From NCBI GenBank assembly GCA_905182175.1, contig CAJJAT010000015.1:124001-188000 (forward strand): a stretch of 64,000 nt of DNA, read 5' to 3'. Source of the stretch: Flavobacteriales bacterium UBA1494 (GTDB taxonomy: Bacteria; Bacteroidota; Bacteroidia; Flavobacteriales_E; Vicingaceae). The notes beneath the pieces are model-generated. The model made no database searches, was not told the DNA's origin, and saw only the letters and a list, made by a program, of their open reading frames with translations. This document shows positions 26,150 to 35,273 of the stretch, piece after piece; position 1 is the first letter of the stretch; the number at the start of each line of letters is the position of its first letter. Both the position numbers and the translations under genes were made by a program.

Positions 26150-27313
26150 ATGGAAAGTACAACAAAAAAGAAAAAAATTGCCCTCCTAGGGTCGACTGGG
26201 TCAATTGGCAAACAAGCGCTTGATGTAATAAGACAACACCCTGATAAATTTGAGGTAGAAGTTTTAACTGCTTACTCAAATGACGAATTGCTACTAAAGC
26301 AAGCCCTTGAGTTCAAGCCAAATGCAGTGGTCATCGTAGATGAGTCTAAGTATGAAGCTCTTTCTGAACGACTGTGGAAGGAAAACATCAAAACGTATTG
26401 CGGCGAAAAGTCGCTAGAAGATGTGGTTCAAATGGAAGGGGTTGACTTGGTTTTAACTGCGCTTGTAGGGTACTCTGGTTTAAAACCAACAATTGCAGCA
26501 ATAGAAGCAAAAAAACCAATTGCTTTAGCAAATAAGGAAACACTGGTTGTTGCGGGAGACTTAATTACCGATTTGGCTAATAAAAACCACGTTCCTCTTT
26601 TACCTGTTGACTCTGAACATTCTGCTATATTCCAATGTCTTGCAGGAGAATTTCACAACAAAATTGAAAAAATATATTTAACTGCTTCAGGTGGTCCATT
26701 TAGAGGTTGGACCACAGAGCAACTTGCGGGTGTTACAAAAGCACAAGCACTAAAACACCCCAATTGGGAAATGGGTGCAAAAATAACCATTGACTCTGCA
26801 ACTCTCATGAACAAGGGGTTAGAAGTTATTGAAGCAAAGTGGTTGTTTCAATTGGAAAGTCACCAAATAGAAACTGTAGTTCATCCTCAATCCATCATTC
26901 ATTCCGTTGTTCAATTTGAAGATGGGAGTATGAAAGCTCAAATGGGTTTGCCAGATATGAAATTACCCATTCAATACGCTATGGCTTACCCACAGCGTAT
27001 AACGTCTGATTTTCCTCGTTTCAATTTTATGGATTATCCAGAGCTAACCTTTGAAAAAACAGATCAAGTAACCTTTAAAAACTTAGGGTTGGCCTATAAA
27101 GCGTTGGATTTAGGAGGAACAGCTGCTTGCGCATTAAATGCTGCAAATGAAATTACTAATGCCGCATTTTTACAAGACAAAATCAAATTTTTAGACATTG
27201 CAAATATTAACGAAAAGGTAATGGATGCTGCCTCTTTTGTTAAAAAACCAAGCTTAGATGATTATGTAAACAGCAATACCGAAGCCCGCAGAATTGCAAC
27301 TGAAATGTTATAA
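26150..27313 (+). CDS. dxr: 1-deoxy-D-xylulose 5-phosphate reductoisomerase
   Basis: Dxr converts 1-deoxy-D-xylulose 5-phosphate to 2-C-methyl-D-erythritol 4-phosphate with NADPH, the first committed step of the MEP isoprenoid pathway. The 388 residues show the NADPH loop IALLGSTGSIGKQALDVI at the N-terminus, ALVGYSGLKPT, ALANKETLVVAGD, the metal-binding PVDSEHSAIFQCL, TASGGPFRGW and a C-terminal domain (ALNAANEITNAAFL). I chose the ATG at 26150: the 18 residues encoded upstream of it (from 26096) are not family-like and span the promoter. rseP follows after a 113-base gap with its own -7 element. Confidence 0.96.
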   Translation: MESTTKKKKIALLGSTGSIGKQALDVIRQHPDKFEVEVLTAYSNDELLLKQALEFKPNAVVIVDESKYEALSERLWKENIKTYCGEKSLEDVVQMEGVDLVLTALVGYSGLKPTIAAIEAKKPIALANKETLVVAGDLITDLANKNHVPLLPVDSEHSAIFQCLAGEFHNKIEKIYLTASGGPFRGWTTEQLAGVTKAQALKHPNWEMGAKITIDSATLMNKGLEVIEAKWLFQLESHQIETVVHPQSIIHSVVQFEDGSMKAQMGLPDMKLPIQYAMAYPQRITSDFPRFNFMDYPELTFEKTDQVTFKNLGLAYKALDLGGTAACALNAANEITNAAFLQDKIKFLDIANINEKVMDAASFVKKPSLDDYVNSNTEARRIATEML

Positions 27314-27401
27314 TGTAAACCTAGCGCAGCTTTTGTTGTTAATTAATACAAACGATTGTGTTTTGCTCAAAACCAAAGCTTTTCAAGCCTTTTTTAATGA
27401 C

Positions 27402-27409
27402 TAACTTTG
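27402..27409 (+). promoter_or_regulatory. -7 promoter element of rseP
   Basis: TAACTTTG matches TAnnTTTG and ends 17 bases before the rseP ATG. Confidence 0.5.
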
Positions 27410-27426
27410 CACCTCAATTTTTTTGA

Positions 27427-28746
27427 ATGGAGATCCTAATTCAAGCAAGTCAACTGCTTTTAAGTTTATCGATACTAGTTGTGTTACACGAACTAGGTCA
27501 TTTTATACCTGCCAAACTTTTCAAAACTAGAGTGGAAAAGTTTTACTTGTTTTTTGATCCTTGGTTTTCATTATTCAAGTTTAAAAAAGGAGGCACGGAG
27601 TACGGTATCGGCTGGTTACCATTAGGTGGTTACGTTAAAATTTCCGGAATGATTGACGAATCTATGGACAAAGAACAGATGAAAAAGCCTGCTGAATCGT
27701 GGGAATTTCGTTCAAAACCAGCTTGGCAGCGCTTAATTATTATGCTAGGCGGAGTCACTGTAAATATTATTTTAGGCATACTCATCTACATTATGGTAAT
27801 GTTTGTTTGGGGACGTGAATACATGGCGCCAGAAAACATGACATATGGGATTTACGCAGACTCAACCGCCCAATCCTTTGGTTTCGAAAGCGGTGATAAG
27901 ATAATAGCTGTAGGTGGAAATAAAGTAAAGAAGTTTACTGATGTTCAAATCAACATTTTATTAGAAGACGACAAAACTGTAACTATTGACCGAAAGGGAG
28001 AAGTGGTAGACTTACCGATGCCAATGGCAGCGGTAACAACCATGCTGAAAAACCAAAGGCCATTTTTACAGGTTGCCGTTCAACCAAGGATTGGGTTAGT
28101 AGACGGCGGTTCTAATGCAGAAAAAGGCGGAATATTAGAAGGAGATTTAATTACTTCAGTTAATGGAACTGAAGTGCGGTATTGGAGAGATTTAGTTACA
28201 AATATTCAGAAAAATAAAAGCCAAAAAGTCAACTTAAGTGTGCTAAGAAACGGCAATACTGAAAACTTGAATGTTCAAGTATCAGAAAAGGGCGCAATTG
28301 GTATTGCAGTTTTAGCGTTAGACAAACAACTTAAATTTAGTGCAGAGTCCTATACTTTTTTCGAATCTGTTCCAGAGGGACTTAGTGAGGCCTACACTAA
28401 GTTTGATTCTTATTTGAAACAGATGAAACTCATGTTCACTCCTGAAACTGGAGCATACAAATCCATGGGTGGTTTCATTACAATTGGAAAAGCATTTTCT
28501 ACCACTTGGGATTGGGAGCGCTTTTGGAATTTTACTGCATTTTTGTCTATTATTTTAGCGATTATGAACATACTTCCTGTTCCTGCTTTAGATGGCGGAC
28601 ATGTTATGTTTTTGTTGTATGAGATGATTGTAGGCAAGCCTGCCCCTGAAAAATTTATGGAATATGCGCAAGTTGCCGGTATTGTGATTTTACTTTCTTT
28701 AATGGTGTTTGCCAATGGAAACGATATTCTGAAATTGTTCAACTAA
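27427..28746 (+). CDS. rseP: RIP metalloprotease RseP (site-2 protease)
   Basis: This intramembrane zinc protease cuts membrane-bound anti-sigma factors and signal-peptide remnants. The 439 residues start with a membrane helix containing HELGH (His21, Glu22, His25), followed by SKP-like FRSKPAWQRLIIMLGGVTVN. One or two PDZ domains lie at about 150-290 (GFESGDKIIAVGG; KGGILEGDLITSVNG). The C-terminal helix carries the third zinc ligand in PVPALDGGHVMF. Length matches the family. The dxr-rseP order is common in bacteria, though here each gene has its own -7 element. Confidence 0.95.
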   Translation: MEILIQASQLLLSLSILVVLHELGHFIPAKLFKTRVEKFYLFFDPWFSLFKFKKGGTEYGIGWLPLGGYVKISGMIDESMDKEQMKKPAESWEFRSKPAWQRLIIMLGGVTVNIILGILIYIMVMFVWGREYMAPENMTYGIYADSTAQSFGFESGDKIIAVGGNKVKKFTDVQINILLEDDKTVTIDRKGEVVDLPMPMAAVTTMLKNQRPFLQVAVQPRIGLVDGGSNAEKGGILEGDLITSVNGTEVRYWRDLVTNIQKNKSQKVNLSVLRNGNTENLNVQVSEKGAIGIAVLALDKQLKFSAESYTFFESVPEGLSEAYTKFDSYLKQMKLMFTPETGAYKSMGGFITIGKAFSTTWDWERFWNFTAFLSIILAIMNILPVPALDGGHVMFLLYEMIVGKPAPEKFMEYAQVAGIVILLSLMVFANGNDILKLFN

Positions 28747-28809
28747 TTGTTAACATTCCAGTGTGGTAAATCCGAGCTGTTCGTTAGATTTAAAATGTTT
28801 GTGCTGAGT

Positions 28810-28817
28810 TATCTTTG
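28810..28817 (+). promoter_or_regulatory. -7 promoter element of the unknown secreted-protein/antiporter pair
   Basis: TATCTTTG matches TAnnTTTG and ends 13 bases before the ATG of the secreted protein. Confidence 0.5.
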
Positions 28818-28830
28818 AAAAAAAGAGAAC

Positions 28831-29670
28831 ATGAAAACTTCCCTGCTTTCTGCTGCAATCCTTTTGGGACTCTCCGCTCAGGCTCAACATTCTACTTTGC
28901 GTTTTACAGACAACACCATCAACTTGAGCGAGAAATCAGTTTTGGTAGTTCCGTTTGAAAGTAAAATGTACCTCAGCGATATTAATAAAGCGCTCGCAAA
29001 AACCAACAGTTTAACATCTAACCAAATTATTCAACGTTTTACAACAGCGATAGATCAAAGCATTTACTATGCTTTCGCAGAAAAATGCAGCGTTAGTTCC
29101 TTTTACCAAGTAGCCGATTCTTCTGCAGTAGAAGACTTAAAGTACATTTTCGATAATTTGAAATTGGAATATGAGTTGGTTTCAAAAACTGAAAAGAAAG
29201 GCAAAGCCAAAAAGCTAAAAGACAAACTCAAACGAAAGGAAGAAGACAGCTACCAAAGAGGCAGAATTACAAACGGACAAATAGAAACCAAAAGAGACGT
29301 TCGCGAGCGTTATATGAAAGCTGTCATCTCAGACAACAGCATGTTGGACAGTATGCATTTTAAATTCAACAATGATTTTTTCCTATTTGTAAATCAATTG
29401 GACATTAAAAATGATTACTCAGATATGATTGCAGTGCAACAAGGGACATTTGACCGAATTATTCAGTTGCATTATACGTTATATGCTAAAGATGGAAGCA
29501 TTTTAACAACGGGAATTTCTAAGACCTATTTTTCTAATAAAGAGAACAATATCAATACCATTATTACAAATAATTTCCCAATTTTAGCACGGTATATTTT
29601 TGAAGACTTATTCCCTCCAGTGGAGGAAAAATCAAACTCAAAAATTAAATTAAAAAATCCATGGAAGTAA
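28831..29670 (+). CDS. Secreted protein of unknown function
   Basis: A 279-residue protein with a signal peptide (LLSAAILLGLSAQAQ). The mature part starts with a beta-rich segment (NLSEKSVLVVPFESKMYLSD) and has a very basic helix around 125-145 (KKGKAKKLKDKLKRKEEDSY). A strand-rich half (FKFNNDFFLFVNQLDI, RIIQLHYTLYAKDGSILTTG) ends in a Lys/Asn-rich tail. I recognise no family. It overlaps the antiporter gene by ten bases, so the two are translationally coupled and probably functionally linked. Confidence 0.75.
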   Translation: MKTSLLSAAILLGLSAQAQHSTLRFTDNTINLSEKSVLVVPFESKMYLSDINKALAKTNSLTSNQIIQRFTTAIDQSIYYAFAEKCSVSSFYQVADSSAVEDLKYIFDNLKLEYELVSKTEKKGKAKKLKDKLKRKEEDSYQRGRITNGQIETKRDVRERYMKAVISDNSMLDSMHFKFNNDFFLFVNQLDIKNDYSDMIAVQQGTFDRIIQLHYTLYAKDGSILTTGISKTYFSNKENNINTIITNNFPILARYIFEDLFPPVEEKSNSKIKLKNPWK

Positions 29671-30959
29671 TAAACCCCTACATTGCCATTATTGGAATTA
29701 GTTTAATTATTATTCTTTCCTACTTCTTTAATGTCATCTCTCAAAAAACCAATATTCCATCGGTTTTAATGTTAATTATTTTAGGAATTCTTTTCAAACA
29801 AGGGATGAATTTTATGGGTATTTCTGCAGGCAAGCAATTGTTTAGCGTATTGGAGTTGCTAGGGATTATTGGGTTAATCATGATTGTATTAGAAGCAGCA
29901 TTAGACCTTCGGCTTACCAGAGAAAAATGGCCAATTATTTGGAAATCATTTAGTGTTGCGTTAATCTCTTTACTACTCTCTGCAACCGCTATTGCCTACA
30001 TTATTAATGCTTTTATTATTGATGACTTTTTCACGTGCATTATCTACGCCGTACCTCTATCAATCATGAGTAGTGCCATCATTATTCCCTCTGTTGGTGG
30101 ATTAGGTGCAGAAAAAAAAGAGTTCATGGTATACGAAGGTACTTTTTCTGACATTTTAGGAATTATGATTTTCTACTTTTTAATTGGAAATGCCGGAGCA
30201 GAAAATGCGCAAGTTGTAGTATGGGATGTAGTGAGCAATATTTCGATAACCATTCTCTTGAGTGTAGTTATTAGCTACGCTTTAGTGCTTGTTTTTCAAA
30301 AAATGAATTCTCAGGTAAAATTATTTTTGCTTATTGCAGTGCTGCTAATACTTTACGCCGTAGGCAAGTTATTTCATCTCTCTTCACTTCTAATTATCTT
30401 AATTTTTGGATTAGTACTGAACAACCATAACATATTTTTTAAAGGCACCTTAAAAAAATGGTTGCGCCCTGAAAAAGTGAAAGGTATTCTACGCGATTTT
30501 CATTTAGTTACTATGGAGACGGCCTTTGTTGTGCGAACATTTTTCTTTGTGCTTTTTGGGATTACAATTACTCTTACTTCTTTGCTAAACCTAAAGGTCG
30601 CCCTAATTAGTCTCGGCATTTTAGCTGCACTTTATATTGTTAGAATTATTGCTATCAAACTTTTCGTGAGACGAGATATAAACCCACAAATTTGGTTGGC
30701 CCCTCGCGGATTAATTACCATTCTCTTATTCTTTGCCATACCTGAAGAATACCAAACTGAAGCTTTTGATTCAGGTATTTTATTATATACTATCATTATC
30801 TCTTGTGTTATAATGGCCGCATCATTAGTTGCTACTGGAAAGAAAGTAATTCCTGTAGATGATATGACCTTTATTTACGGAACAACTCCTGAAAATATGG
30901 ATGGCGACGAAACATTTGAGATAACTGTTATTGCAGATAATGATGAAAAAAATGGTTAA
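29661..30959 (+). CDS. Cation:proton antiporter (CPA family)
   Basis: A 432-residue integral membrane protein with about twelve helices. It shows the monovalent cation:proton antiporter pattern: VISQKTNIPSVLMLIILGIL near the start, LIMIVLEAALDLRLTREKW, and the discontinuous-helix region with YEGTFSDILGIMIFYFLIG, in which an Asp is expected to bind the ion. GKLFHLSSLLIILIFGLVLN and IWLAPRGLITILLFFAIP follow. It probably exchanges Na+ or K+ for protons across the inner membrane; the ion cannot be assigned. An acidic C-terminal tail (MDGDETFEITVIADNDE) may be regulatory. It overlaps the preceding gene. Confidence 0.9.
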   Translation: MEVINPYIAIIGISLIIILSYFFNVISQKTNIPSVLMLIILGILFKQGMNFMGISAGKQLFSVLELLGIIGLIMIVLEAALDLRLTREKWPIIWKSFSVALISLLLSATAIAYIINAFIIDDFFTCIIYAVPLSIMSSAIIIPSVGGLGAEKKEFMVYEGTFSDILGIMIFYFLIGNAGAENAQVVVWDVVSNISITILLSVVISYALVLVFQKMNSQVKLFLLIAVLLILYAVGKLFHLSSLLIILIFGLVLNNHNIFFKGTLKKWLRPEKVKGILRDFHLVTMETAFVVRTFFFVLFGITITLTSLLNLKVALISLGILAALYIVRIIAIKLFVRRDINPQIWLAPRGLITILLFFAIPEEYQTEAFDSGILLYTIIISCVIMAASLVATGKKVIPVDDMTFIYGTTPENMDGDETFEITVIADNDEKNG

Positions 30960-31647
30960 CAATAGTTTGAAATTTTTAGCTTATTCAGGCTGCTCCCCTT
31001 TTGAATAACTGCCAGACTTAAATAGCATCTCTACTATTTAATCTTCATTTTTTTAAATTCCATTTGCCAGAATAAAAAATAACTCTCATTTAAACCCTCC
31101 ACTCTGCGTCTCGATTACAAACAGTTTTTATAGAAACTATTCATAATACTACCCTCAGTATTTGCGCCGTTATCTGACTTAAGATTAGCATCCTTATTAA
31201 ACGATAGAATTGAACCAAAAGTTCCCTCTAATCTCAACATTTTGTCAGAGGATGCTCTAAAAATTACATATCCATCTGCACGAAAAGCAACAATAATTTA
31301 CACAAATGGAGGTGTCGGTATTGATATTGCGTAAATCATACTTAAAGCAAACCTGACAGAGATTACATCCCGGCTTGTAAAGACAATTTCGTAAGAACCT
31401 TTAAAAAACGCTCCCTGCTAACGAGTAGCAAACAAATAGAATTAAACAACTTAACGGGAATCAAGCGGAGATTTTGAAAATGATAGCTTCTGGAAATGAT
31501 ACGAAGGTTTACAATTTAATGCTTTTCACAAATTTAAATTTACAACTATTCTTGTGCACATTTAATTGCACAATAAAAGACAAAAAGTTGGAATTCTAAA
31601 GCTAAAAAGATGATGATTTCATTAAAAATAAAATAGTCATCCTATCA
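30960..31647. other. Intergenic stretch with a possible gene remnant
   Basis: About 0.7 kb lies between converging genes. A plus-strand frame at 31134-31334 stays open for 66 codons without a start codon and reads like coding sequence (FAPLSDLRLASLLND, LSEDALKITYPSARKATIIY), ending at a TAA. Further pieces such as DYIPACKDNFVRTFKKRS follow in another frame. This may be an old decayed gene, but no family is recognised and chance cannot be excluded. No hairpin terminator of note is seen. Confidence 0.3.
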
Positions 31648-33258
31648 CTATCTCATCGCCTTCAGCTTTGCTAAGGCAGTTTTAACCACCTTGTCATCAC
31701 TATTCATTACTTGATAAGATACCTTTTCACGAAACAAGTTTCTGGCAATCGTTGCCTTTAGATTCCTCTTTATTAGATCAACTGATACCTTTGCTCCCTC
31801 AGCGTCATACTTAATATCCTTACTTTTTGCAAAGTCAAAGAGCTCAGTCATTAATTTATAATCTACTTTGAAATTTTTAGTGAAATTTTCCGCCGTATAT
31901 TTTAAGGTCAACGTTTCTCGGTTAACATCTACATACTGAAACCCAAACTGAAAAAATATTCCTTGATAATTTAAACTACCCAAGTAATAAGAACCTCCTA
32001 AAGTATCAATCGGAACAAAAATATCAGGCATAATTCCACCTCCTCCGTATACTACTTTCCCCCCTGGGGTTATGTATTCCAATGAATCTGGAAAATCGAT
32101 GCTATCTGCACTCAACAATTCCCCATTGTTATACCGATCATAAGAATCTTTATAATAAGCTTCCAAACCGTCCTCATAAGAGCGTTGTATGCTTCTACCG
32201 GTTGGAGTATAGTAACGAGCTACAGTTAGTCGAATAGCCGAACCGTCTGGCCATTGCATGCCTTCTTGCACCAATCCTTTTCCAAAAGACCTTCTCCCCA
32301 CAATTACACCAACGTCATTGTCTTGTAATGCTCCTGCTAAAATTTCACTTGCTGAAGCTGAATTTTCATTAATTAAAACCGCCACCTTAATGTTTTCTAA
32401 TTCTCCACGTGAGGTTGCAACATATTCTCGCTTACTTCTTGCTTTCCCTTCCGTATAAACAATTAGTTTCCCTTTCGGAAGAAATTCATCACACATGTCA
32501 ACCGCAGAATTTAGGTAACCGCCGCCGTTGTTTCTTAAGTCCAAAACCAACTGCTGCATTCCTTGATTTTTGAGAGACCGCATAGCCGTCATAAATTCAC
32601 TATGCGTTTCCTTAGCAAAACGTAGAACTTTTACATACCCCGTTTTTTCATCAATCATGTATTCCGCCTCAACACTGTACACAGGAATTTTATCTCTTCG
32701 TATAGCAAAATCAAGCAACTTTTTTTCTCCCTTACGCTTTATCCCAACGTTCACGGTAGTTCCTTTAGGCCCTTTTAACAACTTAACAACCTTTTGATTA
32801 TTAATCGTTTTTCCAGTGACATTCTCTTCGTCTACTTCAATAATTCTGTCACCTGCCATAATCCCAAGCTCTTCCGAGGGCCCTCCAGCTAGCGCCTGCA
32901 CAACAGTTATAGTATCACCTTGAATTCTAAATTCAACACCAATACCATCAAACTCCCCTTCCAATGGATCGTTCATTTCTGCGTAGTCTTGCTTCTTAAT
33001 GTAGGATGAGTGAGGATCTAAATTGTGCAAAATTTCGGATATTGTTTCTTCTACAATTTCTTGCGAACGCACCGTGTCAACATAATCACTACTTATGTAA
33101 CTTATAATCTGCTGCAATTTATCATTTTGAGTAAATTCTGCATTGTTAAACAACGAAGGCTGAACTTGCCCACCCATATTTTTGCCTAAATACACTCCTA
33201 TTGCTAAAGCAATTGCAATAAAAATAGGAAGCATTACCAATAATTTATTCGACTTCAT
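31648..33258 (-). CDS. S41-family carboxy-terminal processing protease
   Basis: This periplasmic serine protease of the CtpA/Prc family trims or degrades proteins from their C-termini. The 536 residues have an N-terminal membrane anchor (VMLPIFIAIALAIGVYLG), a PDZ domain at about 100-185 (LGIMAGDRIIEVDEENVTGK) and the S41 catalytic core. The Ser/Lys dyad is visible as NSASASEILAGAL (Ser302) and FGKGLVQEG (Lys327). The C-terminal ~120 residues form the extension common in Bacteroidota homologues. The start codon directly abuts the dCMP deaminase stop, so both are on one transcript. Confidence 0.93.
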   Translation of the reverse strand: MKSNKLLVMLPIFIAIALAIGVYLGKNMGGQVQPSLFNNAEFTQNDKLQQIISYISSDYVDTVRSQEIVEETISEILHNLDPHSSYIKKQDYAEMNDPLEGEFDGIGVEFRIQGDTITVVQALAGGPSEELGIMAGDRIIEVDEENVTGKTINNQKVVKLLKGPKGTTVNVGIKRKGEKKLLDFAIRRDKIPVYSVEAEYMIDEKTGYVKVLRFAKETHSEFMTAMRSLKNQGMQQLVLDLRNNGGGYLNSAVDMCDEFLPKGKLIVYTEGKARSKREYVATSRGELENIKVAVLINENSASASEILAGALQDNDVGVIVGRRSFGKGLVQEGMQWPDGSAIRLTVARYYTPTGRSIQRSYEDGLEAYYKDSYDRYNNGELLSADSIDFPDSLEYITPGGKVVYGGGGIMPDIFVPIDTLGGSYYLGSLNYQGIFFQFGFQYVDVNRETLTLKYTAENFTKNFKVDYKLMTELFDFAKSKDIKYDAEGAKVSVDLIKRNLKATIARNLFREKVSYQVMNSDDKVVKTALAKLKAMR

Positions 33259-33705
33259 TTAATCTTCTACGTTAGGTATATGTTCTATTTCAACGCCTGC
33301 CTTCTCTAAAAAGTTTAGGCCAGCATCATCTTTGTAAGCATTGCAGTACACGACTCTTTTTATACCAGATTGCAACACCAATTTACTACACTCCCGGCAC
33401 GGCGATAGTGTTATATAAAGTGTTGCACCGTTAGAATTGTTCGTGGATTTTGCAACTTTCATAATCGCATTGGCTTCAGCATGCAAAACGTACCATTGTG
33501 TTTTATCATTTTCATCTTCACAACAATTGTCAAATCCTGTTGGAGTTCCATTGTACCCATCAGAAATAATCATGCTATCTTTTACAATGAGCGCTCCAAC
33601 CCGCTTCCGCTCGCAATGCGAAAGTGCACTCCATTGCAAAGCCATTCGTAAATATGCCTTGTCGTAGCGAAGTTGTTTTGCTTTGGTTTTATAATCTATT
33701 TTCAT
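33259..33705 (-). CDS. dCMP deaminase family protein (ComEB-like)
   Basis: A 148-residue zinc-dependent deaminase, probably converting dCMP to dUMP for thymidylate synthesis. The zinc ligands and proton shuttle are clear in VLHAEANAIMKVA (His and catalytic Glu) and TLSPCRECSKLVLQSG (two Cys). The N-terminal YLRMALQWSALSHCERKRVG, with its Cys, and the FDNCCEDE segment are typical of the dCMP deaminase/ComEB branch. It lies directly before the S41 protease gene, and an inverted repeat separates it from purN, so the three may be co-transcribed. Confidence 0.92.
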   Translation of the reverse strand: MKIDYKTKAKQLRYDKAYLRMALQWSALSHCERKRVGALIVKDSMIISDGYNGTPTGFDNCCEDENDKTQWYVLHAEANAIMKVAKSTNNSNGATLYITLSPCRECSKLVLQSGIKRVVYCNAYKDDAGLNFLEKAGVEIEHIPNVED

Positions 33706-33720
33706 CTTTTTCTAATTGTT

Positions 33721-33789
33721 GTCATTCTGAGCGAAGTCGTAGACAAAACAATTTCTTTGGTCTACATTTCGACTATCACCCAATGTGAC
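33721..33789. repeat. Imperfect inverted repeat of a dispersed Flavobacteriia type
   Basis: The left arm gtcattctgagcgaagtcg is mirrored by a right arm ending cgactatcacccaatgtgac, with matching gtagac/gtctac inside. The motif CATTCTGAGCGAAGTCG recurs between genes in many Flavobacteriia and Cytophagia genomes. It sits between purN and the dCMP deaminase gene and could form an mRNA hairpin that stabilises or attenuates the transcript. Only this one copy is seen in the window. Confidence 0.7.
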
Positions 33790-33791
33790 AA

Positions 33792-34376
33792 TTACATCTG
33801 TGCATCAGATTTCTCAATATACTTCACAACCGTATCAGCAAAGTTATCGTGCTCCAATTTCTGAATATTTTTACTCAACTCTTCTACCGTTTGTCCTTTC
33901 TCGACTTTGCATTTGGCTTGAAATAAGACCTCCCCTTTGTCAAATTCCTTGTTTACCAAATGAATGGAAATTCCGCTTTCGCTTTCGCCCGCTGCCAAAA
34001 CTGCTTCATGCACTTTACTACCATACATACCTTTACCGCCATATTTAGGAAGTAAAGAAGGATGGAGGTTAAATATTCTATTTTCGAATTCTTCAATTAA
34101 ATTTAGTTCTATCTTCCTTAAAAATCCTGCCAATACAATCCATTGAATGTTTCTTGCCATTAAAAATTCTAAAACGGAATCTCCCTTAGCAAAGGCAGTA
34201 TTCGGAAAGCAGAAAATAGGCACATTAAACTCTTCTGCAACTTTATAAATTCCTGCTTCTCTCTTGTTCGTTACCAAACAGTCAATTTGTATTAAACTTT
34301 GTTTTTTCGCTAAATACTGAAGAATTCGATCGGCATTGCTACCTGCACCTGATGCAAAAATGGCTACTTTAGACAT
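33792..34376 (-). CDS. purN: Phosphoribosylglycinamide formyltransferase
   Basis: PurN transfers a formyl group from 10-formyl-tetrahydrofolate to glycinamide ribonucleotide, step three of purine synthesis. The 194-residue protein has the N-terminal phosphate loop AIFASGAGSNADRI, AGFLRKIELNLIEEF, and the catalytic set NLHPSLLPKYGGKGMYG (Asn and His), followed by SGISIHLVNKEFDKGEV with the active-site Asp. The length is normal. Its promoter faces the nitroreductase-like gene. Confidence 0.95.
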   Translation of the reverse strand: MSKVAIFASGAGSNADRILQYLAKKQSLIQIDCLVTNKREAGIYKVAEEFNVPIFCFPNTAFAKGDSVLEFLMARNIQWIVLAGFLRKIELNLIEEFENRIFNLHPSLLPKYGGKGMYGSKVHEAVLAAGESESGISIHLVNKEFDKGEVLFQAKCKVEKGQTVEELSKNIQKLEHDNFADTVVKYIEKSDAQM

Positions 34377-34393
34377 AATAAAAAATCAAATCC

Positions 34394-34401
34394 CAAATTT
34401 A
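34394..34401 (-). promoter_or_regulatory. -7 promoter element of purN
   Basis: On the minus strand TAAATTTG matches TAnnTTTG and ends 17 bases before the purN ATG. Confidence 0.5.
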
Positions 34402-34415
34402 GTTTAAATCGCTTC

Positions 34416-35093
34416 GTGAGTAGTATAAATCAAATAAAAGAAGGCTTCCTATTTTATGAGCCAAAAAATTACAACGAAGAGCAGGTAAAATACCGAAGTG
34501 CTCAGTTTTACCACGAACTGAATGGCAGGCGCTCTATTCGACAATTTTCAGCTAAAGAAATCCCCGAAGGTGTTCTTGAAAACATGATAAAAGCTGCAGC
34601 AACTGCACCTTCCGGAGCCCATAAACAACCCTGGTTTTTCGGAGTAATTACTTCTCCTGAAATGAAAAAAAAGGTGCGTGACGCTGCGGAAAAAGAAGAA
34701 TACGAAAACTACCACGGCAGAATGAGCGACAATTGGCTCAAGGATTTAGAAAAGTTTGGCACCGATTGGCACAAGCCTTTTTTAGAAGTTGCTCCTGCGC
34801 TAATTGTTATTTTTAAGCAGACTTACGAGGAAACAGAAGAGGGGAAAGCAAAAAATTACTATGTCAACGAATCGGTAGGTATCGCTGCAGGAATATTAGT
34901 TTCTGCAATTCATAAGGCAGGACTCGTTACCTTAACACATACTCCAAGTCCAATGAATTTCTTAGCTGATTTGCTCGATCGACCAAAAAACGAAAAACCT
35001 TTTCTATTACTGCCTGTGGGGTTTCCTGAAGATGACACACAAGTTCCATTATTAAAAAGAAAGGGGTTAAATGAGATAATGAAGTACTATTAA
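34416..35093 (+). CDS. Nitroreductase-family flavoprotein, iodotyrosine-deiodinase-like
   Basis: A 225-residue FMN enzyme of the nitroreductase fold. It carries the motifs of the iodotyrosine deiodinase (IYD) branch: RRSIRQFSAKEIPEGVLENM with FMN-phosphate arginines, ATAPSGAHKQPWFFGVI, and a lid with EKEEYENYHGRMSDNWLKDL. That lid holds the Glu, Tyr and Lys that bind the zwitterion of halotyrosine in IYD. GTDWHKPFLEVAPALIVIF and LVTLTHTPSPMNFL follow. Bacteroidota homologues of this type have been shown to reductively dehalogenate halotyrosines. The start codon is GTG. The native substrate here is unproven. Confidence 0.87.
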   Translation: MSSINQIKEGFLFYEPKNYNEEQVKYRSAQFYHELNGRRSIRQFSAKEIPEGVLENMIKAAATAPSGAHKQPWFFGVITSPEMKKKVRDAAEKEEYENYHGRMSDNWLKDLEKFGTDWHKPFLEVAPALIVIFKQTYEETEEGKAKNYYVNESVGIAAGILVSAIHKAGLVTLTHTPSPMNFLADLLDRPKNEKPFLLLPVGFPEDDTQVPLLKRKGLNEIMKYY

Positions 35094-35273
35094 GAAGGAA
35101 TTTTAGCACTCTCGAAAACCCAAACGTAAATAGTATCCTAAAAATTAGAGTTAAATATGTAAACTAAAAATTAAGCTAATGACAAGATAGTCCTTAGACA
35201 AGGAAGGGTTCGGACTTTTATTTTGGCATAAAAATTGATTAAAATTATTGAAAAAATTCACATCGAAAATAAA

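Noticed and set aside
33785-34048. Plus-strand frame over the 3' end of purN
   Set aside because: Antisense to catalytic motifs of purN; composition is atypical.
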